Source of the DNA: Cyanophora paradoxa
Lineage: Eukaryota > Glaucocystophyceae > Cyanophorales > Cyanophoraceae
Direction of reading: 5' to 3'
DNA: 64,000 nucleotides
Assembly (NCBI GenBank): GCA_004431415.1
Contig: QPMI01000409.1
Span: 470,508 to 534,507, forward strand
Shown: one piece after another, positions 41,512 to 53,341 of the stretch
How positions within the stretch are numbered: position 1 is the first letter of the stretch
Layout: every line of letters starts with the position of its first letter
The notes under the pieces: model-generated
What the model was told of the DNA's origin: nothing
What the model saw: only the letters and a program-made list of their open reading frames with translations
Databases searched by the model: none
Made by a program: the position numbers and the translations under genes

Positions 41512-44107
41512 CTAGGGCTGCTGGAGGAGGAGGGCTTCGGCCTCGGGGACGGCGGCGAGGGCGCGCGCCCACTCCGCCCCCCACGCGCCCCGCCGCCTCG
41601 CCAGCATCCCCACCAGCCGCTGCGACTGCCCCCGCCCCCGCTCTCCGGTCAGGTCGAGTTTGAAGCGAACGCTCGGATGCGGGGCGCACGGGGGTGGGGG
41701 CGGCGCCGGGCTCGGGCCGGGGGGCGGCGGCGGCCATGCGGAGGAGCACGTGCAGGCACGAGAGCTGCAGCACGCGGTCCTGGTTCAGGAAGTTCTGCAC
41801 CCCCGCCCCGCGTCAGAGCGGGCGGGGCGGGATCAAATCAGTGCCGGGGCACCTCGGTGGAGAGGGCGAGGAGGGCGGCGGCGGCGGCCTCCCCGAGGGC
41901 CGCGTCCCGCCCGAGGGCCGCCTGCAGGAAGAAGACGACGCGGGGCACGAGCCCCGCCGCGCCCATCTCGAAGCGCAGCTGCCGGTCCCGCCCCGCCGCC
42001 GCCGCCGCGCACCGCACCAGGCTCTGCGCCGTGGCCTCGGCGGCCTCCGGGGGGAAGGAGGCGGCGGCGTGGAGGGCGGCGAGGAGGGCCTCGGGGAGGC
42101 CCGGCGGCGCGGGGCGCGGCGGCGGGCCCTCGAGCAGCGCGCACAGGGCCCCGCCGCCTCCCCGCAGAGCTCCTGGTCGCCCCCGGCCCGCTGCAGCGCC
42201 GCCGCCAGCGGCCGCAGCGCGTTCGCCGCCGCCGCCGCCTCCTGCGTCGCCGCGTCCCCGCCACCGCCCGCCGCAGCAGGCGCGCGGCGGCGCGCTGGGC
42301 GGCGGGGTCGCCGCTGCCGAGCAGCGAGGCGACGCGCGGGAGGCAGCCGGGCTCGGCGGCGAGCGCGGCGCGCACGGGCTGCGCCCAGGCCGCCCACGAG
42401 CGGGCGGGGCGCTCGCGGAGGGCGGCGCCGAGGAGGGCGCAGGCCTCGGCGGCGGCGGCGTGCGGGGCGCGGGCGACGAGGGCGGCGAGGCGGGCGGGGA
42501 GGCCGCGCCCCGCGAAGAGGTCGGGGCGGTCGCCGCGGGCGCAGGCGGCGACGGAGGCGACGTGGGCGGCGGCGAGGGCGAGGGCGGGCCCGGGCGGAGG
42601 CGGCGAGGCGGGAGGCGGCGTCGGCGGGCCCGCCGGGGGCGCAGGCGCAGGCGTGCACGGCCTCGCTGGGGCGGTCGCAGAGGGCGGCGAGGCAGGCGAG
42701 CAGGGCGAGGCGGCCCGGCTCCTGCACCCCGCCCTCCCCCAGCAGCCGCACCAGCGGCCGGAACGCCTCCCCGCTCGCGATCTCGCTGTCCGTTCTGCCG
42801 GCCCCCGCCCCCGCCCTCAGCCGAGCCGAGCCGAGCGGAGCCGGGCGCGGCTCCAAGGGCGGCGCACATGAGGCCGTGGCGGGCCATGCGGCGGAGCGCC
42901 TCGCAGGCGCTCGTTAGGAGCGCCTCGTCCGAGGCGCCGCCCACCTCCAAGCACCGCAGCAGCAGCCTGGCCGGCGCTGAGCGCCGCGCCGCGAGGGCGG
43001 ACAGGGGGCGGGGGCGCACCGGTCACAGTTCTCGTCGGCGAGGAGCGAGGCGAGGGCCGCATCCGCGCGCAGGCCGCCAGCGCCGCGGCGCAGGCCCGCC
43101 GCAACGGCCCGCGCTCCGCCCGCGCCGCCGCCCCCTCCGACGAAGCCTGCAGGTGCATGACGATCCACGGCTGCGGCGAGGGGCGGTGAGGGGCGGGGCG
43201 CGGGGCAGGGGCGGGGGGGCGGGGCGGGGCACGGCGAGGGGAGCGGCCTGCCAGCCGAGGACCTTGCCGGGGGGCGCGGGGGCCTCCTCGAGGAGCCCCT
43301 CCTCGCCGGCGCCGGCCACGAGGCGGAGCACGGGGACGACGACCTCGGGGGGCGCCCGCATGTCCCCGATCAGCTCCCCGCACTTCCCCCACAGCGCCTC
43401 GCTGCCCCCCAGGCCCCGCCACCGCGGCGCCTGCAGCACCGCCGGCAGCAGCAGCGCCTCCGCCAGGCAGAACTGCCCCCGCCGCTCCCCGATCGGACCC
43501 GAGCGAGCGAGCGGCGGGCGGGCGGGCGGGCGGGCGGGGCGGCGGGCACCAGCGCGTCGCACTGGGCCGTCAGCATGCGCTCCGCGATGAGGCCGCTCAC
43601 CTGCCGCCCCCGGCTCAGCGCGCCGCGGGGCGGCGGGGGAAGGAGAGGAGGGGGGCGCGGGCGGGGGCGCACGATGAGGGAGTCGGCGGAGGAGCGGGCG
43701 AAGGCGGCGGCGAGGCCGGCGTCCGCCTGCGCCCGCCGCACCACCTGCAGCAGGTGCGAGAAGGCGCACGTCGAGCTGCCCCCGCCGCCCACGCGCCGGC
43801 TCAGCGCCGCGAGCGCGTCCGCGCGCAGCGGAGAGGGGAGGAGGCCATGGGGCGCACGAGCCGCGCTTGAACAGGCGCTGGAGGAGGTACGCGAGGTCGA
43901 CCTCGGACGGGTGCTCTCGGTTCTCCTTCCGCCAGAGCGCGCAGTGGCAGCTCTCCTGGTGCCTCTGCGGCGCGCTCTAAGCTGACTTCTCTGGGCGAGG
44001 AAGAGCGTCGGGGCCGGGCGCACGACGGAGACGGGCGGTTTCTCGCGGTCGGCGCGGGGCGATGCCGACTTCGCGGCCGGCACGGGCCGGCGCGGTGCGA
44101 GGTACAT
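41512..44107 (-). CDS. Armadillo/HEAT-like helical repeat protein (function unknown)
   Basis: The ATG at 44107 opens MYLAPRRPVPAAKSASPRAD. Joining GTC to the next exon over a 60-nt intron gives RHQESCHCALWRKENREHPS and VDLAYLLQRLFKRGS, and a further join gives STCAFSHLLQVVRRAQADAG. The rest is Ala/Leu-rich helical repeats of roughly 40 residues: RACAAALAACARM, LLTSACEALRRMARHGL, AFRPLVRLLGEGGVQEPGRL with ALLACLAALCDRPSEAVHAC, LPRVASLLGSGDPAAQRAAA, and LVPRVVFFLQAALGRDAALG. It ends VPEAEALLLQQP with TAG at 41512-41514, reached after an intron carrying CTGAC. Such proteins are usually binding scaffolds; no partner can be named. The Cys/His-containing N-terminal block (CHCALW) is not a motif I recognise. 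Confidence 0.6.
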
Positions 44108-44631
44108 ACTTTAACGACCCTGCGCTGCTACTGCAGCCGCCGAAGAGCACACGAGAGGCGCTCGTGCACGCTGAGGGTGAGCCGAGGCTTGGAAGTTGGA
44201 ACGCCACGCGTCTGTCAGATTGACAGCTAGCCCGTGTGGACCGTGCCGCGCAACGCTTCGGCCTCCCTCGGCTTGCTTCAGAGCGCCTCACCTAGGCTGG
44301 GGCTGGTGCCGTGCGAGCTAAGTCTGCACTGAGCTGGCAGGCTTGCGGAGGGCCCGCGACCTTCTTCTGTCGCTATATGGTACGCTATAGACTACGGGGG
44401 GCGGTCTTAGCTAGCGCCTGGAAGCCGGAGCGGCGGCGAAACAAAGCCAAGGTTAATGGGGGATCGAGCGCACATGGGGTACATCGTAGTTCTCAAGGTC
44501 GCTTGCGCCATCGCCTCGACATCGGCCGCCCGCCGCCCTCATTCTGTTGGGCCCATCCGACAAGAGAGGCAGTCAGCACGCCATCCGCAGCATACGCCGA
44601 GCCCGAGCCCAGCTGCCAGCGCCCCAACACC
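44108..44631. other. Divergent promoter region between ARM-like gene and PPDK
   Basis: About 520 bp between two divergent start codons. It must hold both promoters. No TATA box or known motif was recognised. An extra 5' exon of PPDK (for example a targeting peptide) could start inside it, because a good acceptor-like CCGCAG lies at about 44585-44590. Confidence 0.35.
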
Positions 44632-47600
44632 ATGCCTCCGATCGTCTGTACCGCCTCCGGCGCCGACGCCGCCCCCGATGGACCAGTCAAAGGCGCAGCT
44701 ATTCCAAACACGACCGAAAAGCGGTGAGCCCGCTCCCTGTCGCATTCCCTGGACCTAGAAATGGACGTACGCGTACGTTCGCGCTCGAAACGGCTGACGT
44801 GCGCGACAGGGTCTGGGCCTTTGGTCCAGGTTTCATTGCACCTCCTCTTGACCGCAATGTCCTTGGTGAGCCGCGTATACGTACAGCCGCGCCCGAGCCC
44901 CCCGGCTGCCGGGCGCGCGCGCGCAAGCACGGCTGCAGCTGTCGACGTCTAGATCTCGCGTCAGACCTCGGCCCTGCGGCTGTTTAGATGTTAATACAAA
45001 GAAATCATGATTTAAATACAGTTTATAGCCTTTTCAAGAGCTGATCGCTCCTCTTTTTGCAGGTGGTAAAGGATTTGGAGTGGTGCGCGCGCTGTTGACT
45101 CTAGATCTATGCCTATCCTTGGCCATATTATTCGTGCTCACTGCCCGCGGCCGGTCTCGGCATCTTACAGGCCCAAATGAGCTCGGTAAGCCGCCTGGGC
45201 CCGTTTCTCAGCCGCGGGCCCTGATCACGCAATTTGATCTCGGGGCGCCCCGCAGGTTGGCATACCCGTGCCCCCTGGATTCATCATCGGGACCTTGGAG
45301 TGTTCGCGCTACAAGGTACGCGGCAGGCGGCGGCCGATGGGCCAGCGCGCGGGCTGACCGGGCTGACCGATGACGTGCTTGGCGGTGGCATGGGCAGGCG
45401 GCGGGGCGGAGGATCGACGAGGGCCTGCGGGCGCAAGTGAAGGCGGCGCTGGCGGCGCTCGAGGAATCGATGGGCCTGCGGCTCGGCGACGCCGTCAACC
45501 CGCTCCTCGTCTCCGTCCGCTCCGGCGCCCGCGTCTCCATGCCCGGCATGATGGACACGGTGCAAATCAAAGAAGTGCCTGGATTCGATCGTAGCTGTGG
45601 GCCGACGGGGGCCCCCGGGGCGCCTGCGCAGGTGCTCAACCTCGGCTGCAACGACACGTCGGTGGAGGGCTTCGCCAAGGTCACCGGCAACCCCCGCCTC
45701 GCCTGGGACGTGCGCGACGTGCACCCCGCCCTCTGATTCCATCGCGAGCGATGATGTCTATCCAATTGCAATTCGAGTCTGACGCCCGTACGCGTGCCGG
45801 CAGTCGTACCGGCGGTTCGTGGAGATGTTCGCGGACGTCGTCATGCACGTCGAGCGGCGGCCCTTCAAGGAGGCGCTGGACGAGCTCAAGGCCGCCGAGG
45901 GCGCCCCCTTCGACGTCGACCTCTCCGCCGACGCCCTCCGCCGCGCCGCCGCCACCAACAAGGCCATCTTCCGCGAGCACGTGCGCTTCCTTCATTCTAA
46001 TTTGCAGTTCTGTGCATTCCTGAATTCTATTCCCTCTTTAACGTGTAAATTGCGTGCCACTCTTCGAACACGCAGACCGGCCGTCCATTTCCCCAGGTCC
46101 GGCAGCGAAGCCCTCGAGATCTAGATCTCGCGATTTCCCACCCGGCTGACGCCGGCGCCCCCGGGCACGCGCAGGAGGCGGAGGAGCAGCTCTTCGCGGC
46201 GATCGCCGCCGTCTTCGACTCGTGGGACTCCGAGCGCGCCCAGGTCTACCGCCGCCTCAACGTGCGCCCGTTTCCAAGCGAATTCTACCCTATGCTGCAT
46301 CCAATTCAAATGCGCAGGACATTCCAGAGTCATGGGGCACCGCCGTCGTCGTTCAGGTGCGCACCACAGCCCCGTCTATCGGGCCATCAATTTAACTTGG
46401 TAAATCGAAATGAATTTTTCGCAGGCGATGGTGTTCGGCAACCGGGGCCCCACCTCTGGCACTGGCGTCGCTTTCGTGCGCACGAGCCGCCCTCCCGCGG
46501 CCGCCTGCTGCTGGCGCCTGCTTCCGATCTGAAGGGGCCGCGGCCGGGGCGCCAGACGCGGAACCCGATGACGGGCGAGGAGCGCATGTTCGGCGAGTTC
46601 CTCATCAACGCCCAGTGCGTCGCCATCGTTCAGCCTCTAGTCGCCAAGTCGTTCGGTTCGAGTTCGTGGCTCGAATTGAATGTCCCTGCGCTCCGGCAAT
46701 CGCAGGGGGGAGGATGTCGTGGCCGGCATTCGGACGCCGTTCCCCCTCACCGTGCGCCAGCGGGCCGAGTCGGGGGCGGAGCACGCGGGCCTGCCGACGC
46801 TGGAGGAGGCGATGCCGGAGGTGTACGAGGCGCTGGTGAGGACGGGCAAGGCCCTCGAGGAGCACTTCGGCGACATGCAGGACATCGAGTTCACCATCGA
46901 CAGTGCGTTTTCGCGCTTTGAATTCAGTATATTTTGCGCGAGGAAGTCGTTTTGATGATTGTTTCTCAAACATAAACGTAGCTGGGAAGCTCTTCCTCCT
47001 CCAGACGCGAACGGGCAAGCGGACGGGCTTCGCGGCCGTGCGGATCGCGGCGGAGATGCTGCGGGCGGGGCTGACGACGGAGGCGGGCGCACTGAAGCAG
47101 ATCCAGCCCGACCAGCTCTCCCAGGTCCTTCTTGATTCCGTTTCGCGCAAATTTCGCGCCCACTCGCGCGCGGCCTCAGCTCCTTTCGCCCGTCTTTGAC
47201 GCGAAAGCAAAGAAGGCCGCGGCCGCGAAAAAGGCCGCGAAAGGCTTCAACGCCGGCCCCGGGTGCGTTGACGTGTCCGTTCGCCTCGCACATATCCATG
47301 CATTCGCGATCGCTGAACTCGGGCCGGGCGCAGGGCGGCGACGGGCGTGATCGCGCTGACGACGGAGAAGGCGCACGAGCTCGTCGCCCGCGGCAAGAAG
47401 GTCGTCCTCGTCCGCGAGGAGACCTCCCCCAACGACTACCCGGTGCCCCGGCCCACGTCGATTGCAATCGGGGCTGTATCCTTCAACTGAAAGTACATAT
47501 GCGCAGGGGATGGTGGTCGCGCAGGGGATCCTGACGGCGCGCGGCGGCTGCACGAGCCACGCCGCCGTCGTCGCCCGCGGCATGGGCAAGCCCTGCGTCG

Positions 47601-49162
47601 TCGGCTGCTCGACGCTCTCGATCGACGAGGCGCGCGGAGTCGTCACGGCGAGCGACACGGGCCTCGAGGCGCGCGAGGGGGACCCGATCGCCGTCGACGG
47701 CTTCACGGGCGAGGTCTTCTTCTGCCACGTCGAGACATCCCCCTCCGAAGTGCGCTGCTGCATCAATATCGCGCGCGTGCACGCTGCGCAATTCTCTGCG
47801 TGTCATTACGACGCTGACTTCGACACACTCTTGCCGCAGATTGTGCAGGTCCTCATTAACAAGACGCTCAAGCCCGAGGAGTCTATGCTCTACCAGAACT
47901 ACAAGGTGAACACGGTCGAAACATGTATATGATTCTCGCTCAAAATTTCTGTCGACGGCACGTGCACTCGAGCTCGCGATCATACTCACGTATTTTCACA
48001 GCTGATTATGGACGCTGCGGACCGGGCGCGGCGGCTGCACGTGCGGACCAACGCCGACACGCCGCGCGACGCCGCCGTTGCCCGCGCCTTCGGCGCCCAG
48101 GGCATCGGCCTCGTCCGGTGCGCCATGCGGCGAACAACGTCAACGTTATTGCGTCTCCACTTCCCCAGAAATTAAATTTGAATATTGAGCAGGACGGAGC
48201 ACATGTTCATGGAGCCGCAGCGGCTCACGGACGTGCGGCGCATGTTCTTTTCGCGCGACAAGGCCGAGCGCCTCAGGGCCGTCGACACCCTCAAGGTCTA
48301 CCAGAAGGAGGTGCGATCCTGAGCCTCCCGCTTGGGTTTGTAGCCCGATCGCGCGTGCACGTGCGCGTGGCAGGACTTCGTGGGGATCTTCAGGGCGATG
48401 GCGGGCCTCCCCTGCAACATCCGCCTGCTGGACCCGCCCCTGCACGAGTTCATCCCCAAGAGCGAGGAGGAGATCGCCGAGCTGGCGCCCAAGCTCGGCC
48501 TCGCCGTCCGCGAGCTGCGGGAGATGCGGGACGGGCTGGAGGAGAGCAACCCGATGCTGGGGCACCGCGGCTGCCGCCTCGGGATCGTGCACCCCGAGAT
48601 CACCACCATGCAGGTCCAGGCCATCCTCGAGGCCGCCATCGAGGTCCGCGCTGATCATGAGTCGAGACCCGTCTTCGAATTATGTTGCGTTCGTGACCGC
48701 CTTTGAACGCCAGGTGTCCAAAGAGGGCGTGGAGGTGCACCCGGAAATCATGGTGCGGCGCCTTTGGATCTTCCAACTCTCTCGCGAATTCGAACGATCC
48801 GCTGACGGCGGCTTCGAATTCGTGCGCGCGGGCAGGTGCCGCTGGTGTGCCTCTCGAAGGAGCTGGAGCACCAGGTCCTCCTCATCGACGCCACCGCCGC
48901 GGCCGTCTTCAAGGCTGCCGGCACCGCCATCAAGTACACCGTCGGCACGATGGTGCGAATAAACCAAAGCTTCGTGTTCTCAAGGCGGCCACAACACACC
49001 GCCTCTGATTATATGCATAATTTCCCCCCGCAGATCGAGCAGCCGCGGGCGGCGCTGCTGGCGGGGGAGATGGCTTCGCACGCCGCCTATTTCGATTTCG
49101 GCACCAACGACCTCACGCAGACCACCTTCGGCATCTCCCGCGACTGTCGCGTGCGAGATTAG
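44632..49162 (+). CDS. Pyruvate, phosphate dikinase, C-terminally truncated in this window
   Basis: Interconverts pyruvate + ATP + Pi and PEP + AMP + PPi. [17 protein letters not shown]... leads into [20 protein letters not shown] (over an intron at about 44726-44810), then KGFG, a 15-nt microexon at 45171-45185 (AQMSS), and [19 protein letters not shown]: the ATP-grasp N-terminus. [48 protein letters not shown] and [13 protein letters not shown] follow. The phosphohistidine domain has [20 protein letters not shown] (about 47539-47600) with the catalytic His. The PEP/pyruvate barrel begins ([34 protein letters not shown]) but stops after [18 protein letters not shown]; the frame then meets TAG at 49160-49162. 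The last 130-170 residues, including the ICGEHGGDP block with the catalytic Cys, are not found downstream. Introns are AT-richer than in neighbouring genes. Confidence 0.9.
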
Positions 49163-49565
49163 TGTGTCTAATCGTGCGCGCGGGAAGCCCGTGCGGAGTG
49201 CAAGCTCGGCAGGGCGGGGTTTGGCGAGTGCTGCTGCTGTTAGCCACCGGGATGGTAGACTGAGGGTGTACCCGTCCAGCTACGGCGTACCCCGACACAC
49301 GCATACAAGTGACCGCGGCGCTCTAACTAGCCTAGGCGCCGTCGATCTAGCAGCACGAAGGCTGCGCACATCATCTAGAACCCTAGCGGCTCACAAACGA
49401 GCATCCGCTATAATGTCGGATGCGACAACTCCTCCTCTCGGATCCCGCGTCCGCGCGGGTCTACGCCCTAAGGCGAACAGAAAGAGGGCCGGGAAGCCGG
49501 GAATTTGATCGAGCCTAAGCTCTCTATACAACGCGACCCCGGCCGCTATATACAAATGCTCGGAG

Positions 49566-49700
49566 CTACCGGCTACTGCCGGGAATCGAAAAAGGCTCCG
49601 AGCCACTCACGCTCGGCGTCACCGGCTACTGCGGGAATCGAAAAGACGCCGAGCCCATCCATGTCCGGCAACTGCCGGGAATCGAAAAGACTGTCGCCCG
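49566..49700. repeat. Three-copy tandem repeat, about 45-50 nt
   Basis: Three imperfect units share GGGAATCGAAAA, each preceded by CCGGC(T/A)ACTGC and followed by a GCTCGG/CGCCGAG-like stretch. Copies begin near 49568, 49621 and 49665. The unit resembles a short hairpin plus spacer. It is too divergent and too few for a CRISPR array, and the host is eukaryotic. Confidence 0.6.
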
Positions 49701-50195
49701 GCAGGTGCCGGCACGACTCCAGCGTGGAGCGCCCAGGGGCAAGGTCCAACTTCGGGCCGGCGGCCCAGGAAACTCGCACGAGGCGAGCGGATCGGAAGGG
49801 AGGAAGCCGAGGAGGCCCTGTCCTCGCCGCGCAGCAAGTTAACCGCAGAGGCGCACGCTGCAACAGCAATTGCAACGCGGGGCGTGACGCTCGCGGTAGC
49901 GCCCAGTAGCCCCAGCGCAATGCCCGTCCCAAAACGTAGGGCTAAGCAGCTCGTCTAGCGCCACTGCTCAGGCATGCGCCGCGCTCTCGCGGTCCGCCAC
50001 GGCGTCGGATTAGGGGCTGAGAAGCCCACAACGGCGGTGGAGCTAGTAACTCCAGGGCAAGGCTAGACGCCGCCCACAAGGTGCCCTCGTCGCCATCGTA
50101 CGGCGGGAGGTACCCTGCCCGACCCGTGCTCGCGCGTCATTAAGGGGACGCGGCCCTCCAGGCGGTCCACCACCGAGCGTCCCCGGTGTGGAGCC

Positions 50196-50385
50196 CTGTA
50201 TGGGGGAATTGTGCATCCCCAGTCATCGTACCCGGGGCGGGACCCGGCGTCACGACCGCCTGTGTGTACCCCCGTTGGTGCTCGGCGCACCCCGGTACCC
50301 CACCAGGTCTTGCATCTCAAGGAGGGGGAATGCTCATCCCTGTCACTGGGCCCGGGGCAGAATCCGGCGCCTCAGCCGCCTTCCG
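50196..50385. repeat. Two-copy direct repeat, about 60 nt
   Basis: A block beginning GGGGGAATTGTGCATCCCC at about 50200 and a related block beginning GGGGGAATGCTCATCCCTG at about 50324 share the order GGGGGAAT, CATCCC, GTCA, CCCGGGGC, CCGGCG, CCGCC. They probably belong to the non-coding end of the retroelement. Confidence 0.5.
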
Positions 50386-50656
50386 ACTCCTCTGCCGGCG
50401 CAAGTCGCGCCCGGAGCTCGGCCAGGTCTTCGTAGGGCCCTCCGCCCGTCACTGAGCCGAGCATAGCTCGAGGCAGTCAGCCGCCCGTTGGCTCTCCTTC
50501 CTAGCCCGGGACTTTAGTGATTGTGGCGGGCGCTAGGCCCTTCTCAGCTCAACCCTCCGCGGGCAGCTCATCACTCTCGCGCTGCGCAGTTGCAGGCGCG
50601 GCCGCTCTCTGTCCTCGCCCTCCTGTGGGGCCGGGACGCGGCTCGGAGCCAGCTCC

Positions 50657-52185
50657 TCATGCTGCTCCCGCCGGGGCCGCCGGCGCTGCGGCCGCGGCTC
50701 CCGGTGCACCCGCCGCCCGCGGCCGCCCTCGGGCCGGCCGCGCGGGCGCGTTCGCATCGCGCATGCGGAACGGGATCATGCAATCGATGTGCACGATCGT
50801 CTCGCGGGTGTCGCGGGCCTTCTGGCGGACAGCGCCCACGGCGCCGTAGGGCCGGGCCAGGCCACGCACGACGTACGTGTACCCGCCCGGGTGCACGTCC
50901 ATGACGGTGAACGGGCCGACCCAGGAGTTAAACAACCCCTTGTCACGGTCGCCCAGCCAGCACAGGACTTTGTCGCCCACTTCGAAGCGGCGACGGTCCG
51001 GCAGGTCACCCGTCCGGTGCACCATTTGGCGGCGGTACCAGCGGCGGTGCTCGCGGACCGCGTCATCGCGGCTCTTCGCGGCGCGCACTACGGTCGCGAC
51101 GTAGTCGGCGTAGCTAAGGGTGTCGAGCATTTCGACCCCGAAGCGCACGTCCGCGGGCAGCGTGAGCTCGTGCCCCAGGTGCAGGAGCGCGGGCGAGTAG
51201 CCCGTGGCCGCGTGCACGGTCGTGCGGAGCGCCAGCTGCACCTCGTGCACGTGCTGGTCCCACTCGTGCATCGGCTCGCGCTCGGCGCGGCACGCCGCGT
51301 GGAGCAGCGTCTTCACGACGCCTCCCAGCCGCTCTACCAGCCCATTCGTCGAATGGTGGTACGCCGCGGCGTAAATGAAACGAGTCCCGAGCTTCCGGAA
51401 GTACTCGTTGAACGGGCCGCCCTTCAGGCTGGACCCGTTGTCCATGAGGAGGCGCAGCGGCACGCCCTCATTCGAGACGAAGTCTCGGCCCATCTCGAGC
51501 ATGGACCAGCCGTCCAGGTCGGCCTTTGGGTACAGCCGCGTGTACTTGTCCCACGCGTTCACCCAGGCGACCAAATAGCGGTTGCCGCGCGGCGTCGGGT
51601 CGAGGTGGAACACGTCCACCTGCCACAAGTCATTCCGGCCCTCGGCCTCGATGACTGCGATCGCAGTTCGCCGCGGCTTCACAGCCTTGGCGAACTGGCA
51701 GCAGGGGCAGCTCCGCACGTAGCGGGCTACGGCCGCGAGCATGCCCGGCCACCAGAACCTCAGCAGGATCCGGCGGGCGACGATCGAGGCGCCGCGGTGG
51801 CCCCACCCATCGTGGTACGCGTACAGGACGCGGTCCTGCCAGGACTCAGGCAGGACGGGCACGAAGCGGCCGTGAGGCGCGACCGGCGGCGGACAAGCAC
51901 GCCGTCGGTGTCCACGTCGAATTTCCCAGCGAATCCGACGAAGGCCGCCTTGGCCTGACTGCAGAGGTAGCAGTCGCCCGTGTGGCAAGAGGCGCGCGTG
52001 CAGCGGGCCTCGTTCACGCCATTCTCTAGCCAGGAGAACAGCTTGCGGCACAGCGGGTCCGCCTTCTGCGCGGCGAGCAGCCTGACTCGCCGGGCAGGGA
52101 ACATGTGCCGCAGGGTCTCGGGCAAGGGCCCGTCGAGGGAAGGCGGCGGAGCGCAATCCCAAGTGTCCTGGACCAGCTCGAGCAA
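50657..52185 (-). pseudogene. Retroelement integrase (frameshifted)
   Basis: Integrase end of the element. The N-terminal zinc-binding H/C pattern is visible (YHDGWGHRG, later CPCCQFAK). The catalytic core has the three acidic residues of the DDE triad: QVDVFHLD (about 51610-51634), MDNGSSL (about 51427-51447) and GLVERL (about 51325-51345). A C-terminal RRRFEVGDKVLCWL, GPFTVMDVHPGGYTYVVRG module resembles the SH3/chromo-like tail of gypsy integrases. The upstream linker with CRKLFSWLENGVNEARC is in another frame, shifted at about 51885-51895. Confidence 0.85.
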
Positions 52186-53341
52186 GCGCGGCTTGCGGCG
52201 GTCTCGGACCTCGCCCAGCTCAGGGCCGGGGCGATAGCGCTGGACGAGAGGACCTCTCGCTCGAGGCCTGCGGCCGGGCCGCCACTCGAGCCGGCGTCGC
52301 CGCTTGAGGGCGCCTCGGAGGCGGCCGGCGGCTCAGAGGAGCCGGCCGTCGCGGCGGCGGTCGACGCGGCCGCGGAGGACGACGCCGCCGGGGCGCCGCC
52401 CTCGGCCCCTCATCAGGGTCGTCCTGGTGAGGGTACAGCGGCGGGCCGCAGCGCCAGTGGCGCGGGTTGTCCGCCTTGCGGGGCGTCTTGCCCGGGCGCG
52501 GGGCCTCAGGCGGTCGCAGGTCGCGCGGCAGGGGCGCGACGGGCCCCTCGTAGCGCCGCGGCCCTAGAGGGAACCGACGACGTACGTGCTCGAGGAGGGC
52601 CACGGGGAACCCGTCCTCGTCGAGCTCGGGCTCCTGCGCCTGGCGCGGGGCCTCAGGCTCGGGCACAGGCGGCGCAGCCTCGCCATCGGAGCCCAGCTCC
52701 ATCGGGTCGGACTCGGGCGCCGGCGGCGGCTCGGAGAGCGCGGGCCGGGGGCAGGCCTTGCGCGACGGCGAGGCGGTGCCACTCGTCCACCCCTTGGCGC
52801 ACCTCAGCCCAGGTGGTGGGCTTCTGGCCGCGCCGAGTGGGCGGACCGGCCTGCGGCAGCGCCGGCGCCGCGGGCAGGGGCGCTTCCTGCCCCGCGGCAG
52901 GAGCTCGGGCTCGGGCGGCGCCGGGGCCCCCGCGGGCTCAGTCTCGGCGCGCGCCGACGCGGCTCGGGGCGCGCGCGCGGGCAGGGGGACGGGCTCGTCG
53001 TCAGAGCCCTCCTGGAAAGCCTCAGGCGGCGCGCGCGTCCGACGCGGACGCGGCCCTGGGCGGGCTGGACGTCCCGCCTTGCGGCGGGAGCGCCCTCGAA
53101 GGCGAGCTGGCGCCGGAGGCGGGCCTGTCGCCGCGCGACGAGGATCTCCGCCCGGCTGGGCGGAGCCGCGGGCGCCGCGGCCTCGGCGGGCTCGGACGCT
53201 GACGCGGGGGCCGGCGGCGCGGCCTCGGCCGGCTCGTCGGCGAGCTCGGTCAGGCGGGGGCCCGGCGGGGCCTCCACCGCTACCCGGGCCTCCGCAGCGC
53301 CTTCGGCGGCGTGAGCGACTGCAAACAGCGGCAGAGGCTCG

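Larger units (their letters stand above)
49163..50656. other. Interval between truncated PPDK and the retroelement, with internal repeats
   Basis: No supported gene. It may include the 3' untranslated/terminal part of the minus-strand retroelement, but no LTR pair was recognised. Two sets of internal repeats are listed separately. No PPDK C-terminal coding sequence was found here. Confidence 0.4.

Noticed and set aside
49566-49700. CRISPR-like spaced repeats
   Set aside because: Only three degenerate units, no constant-length unique spacers, no cas genes, and the DNA is eukaryotic.
50656-50657. Long terminal repeats of the retroelement
   Set aside because: I compared the flanks (49.2-50.6 kb and 59.3-61 kb) by eye and saw no shared sequence long enough to call LTRs. 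A self-alignment of 48-64 kb would decide.
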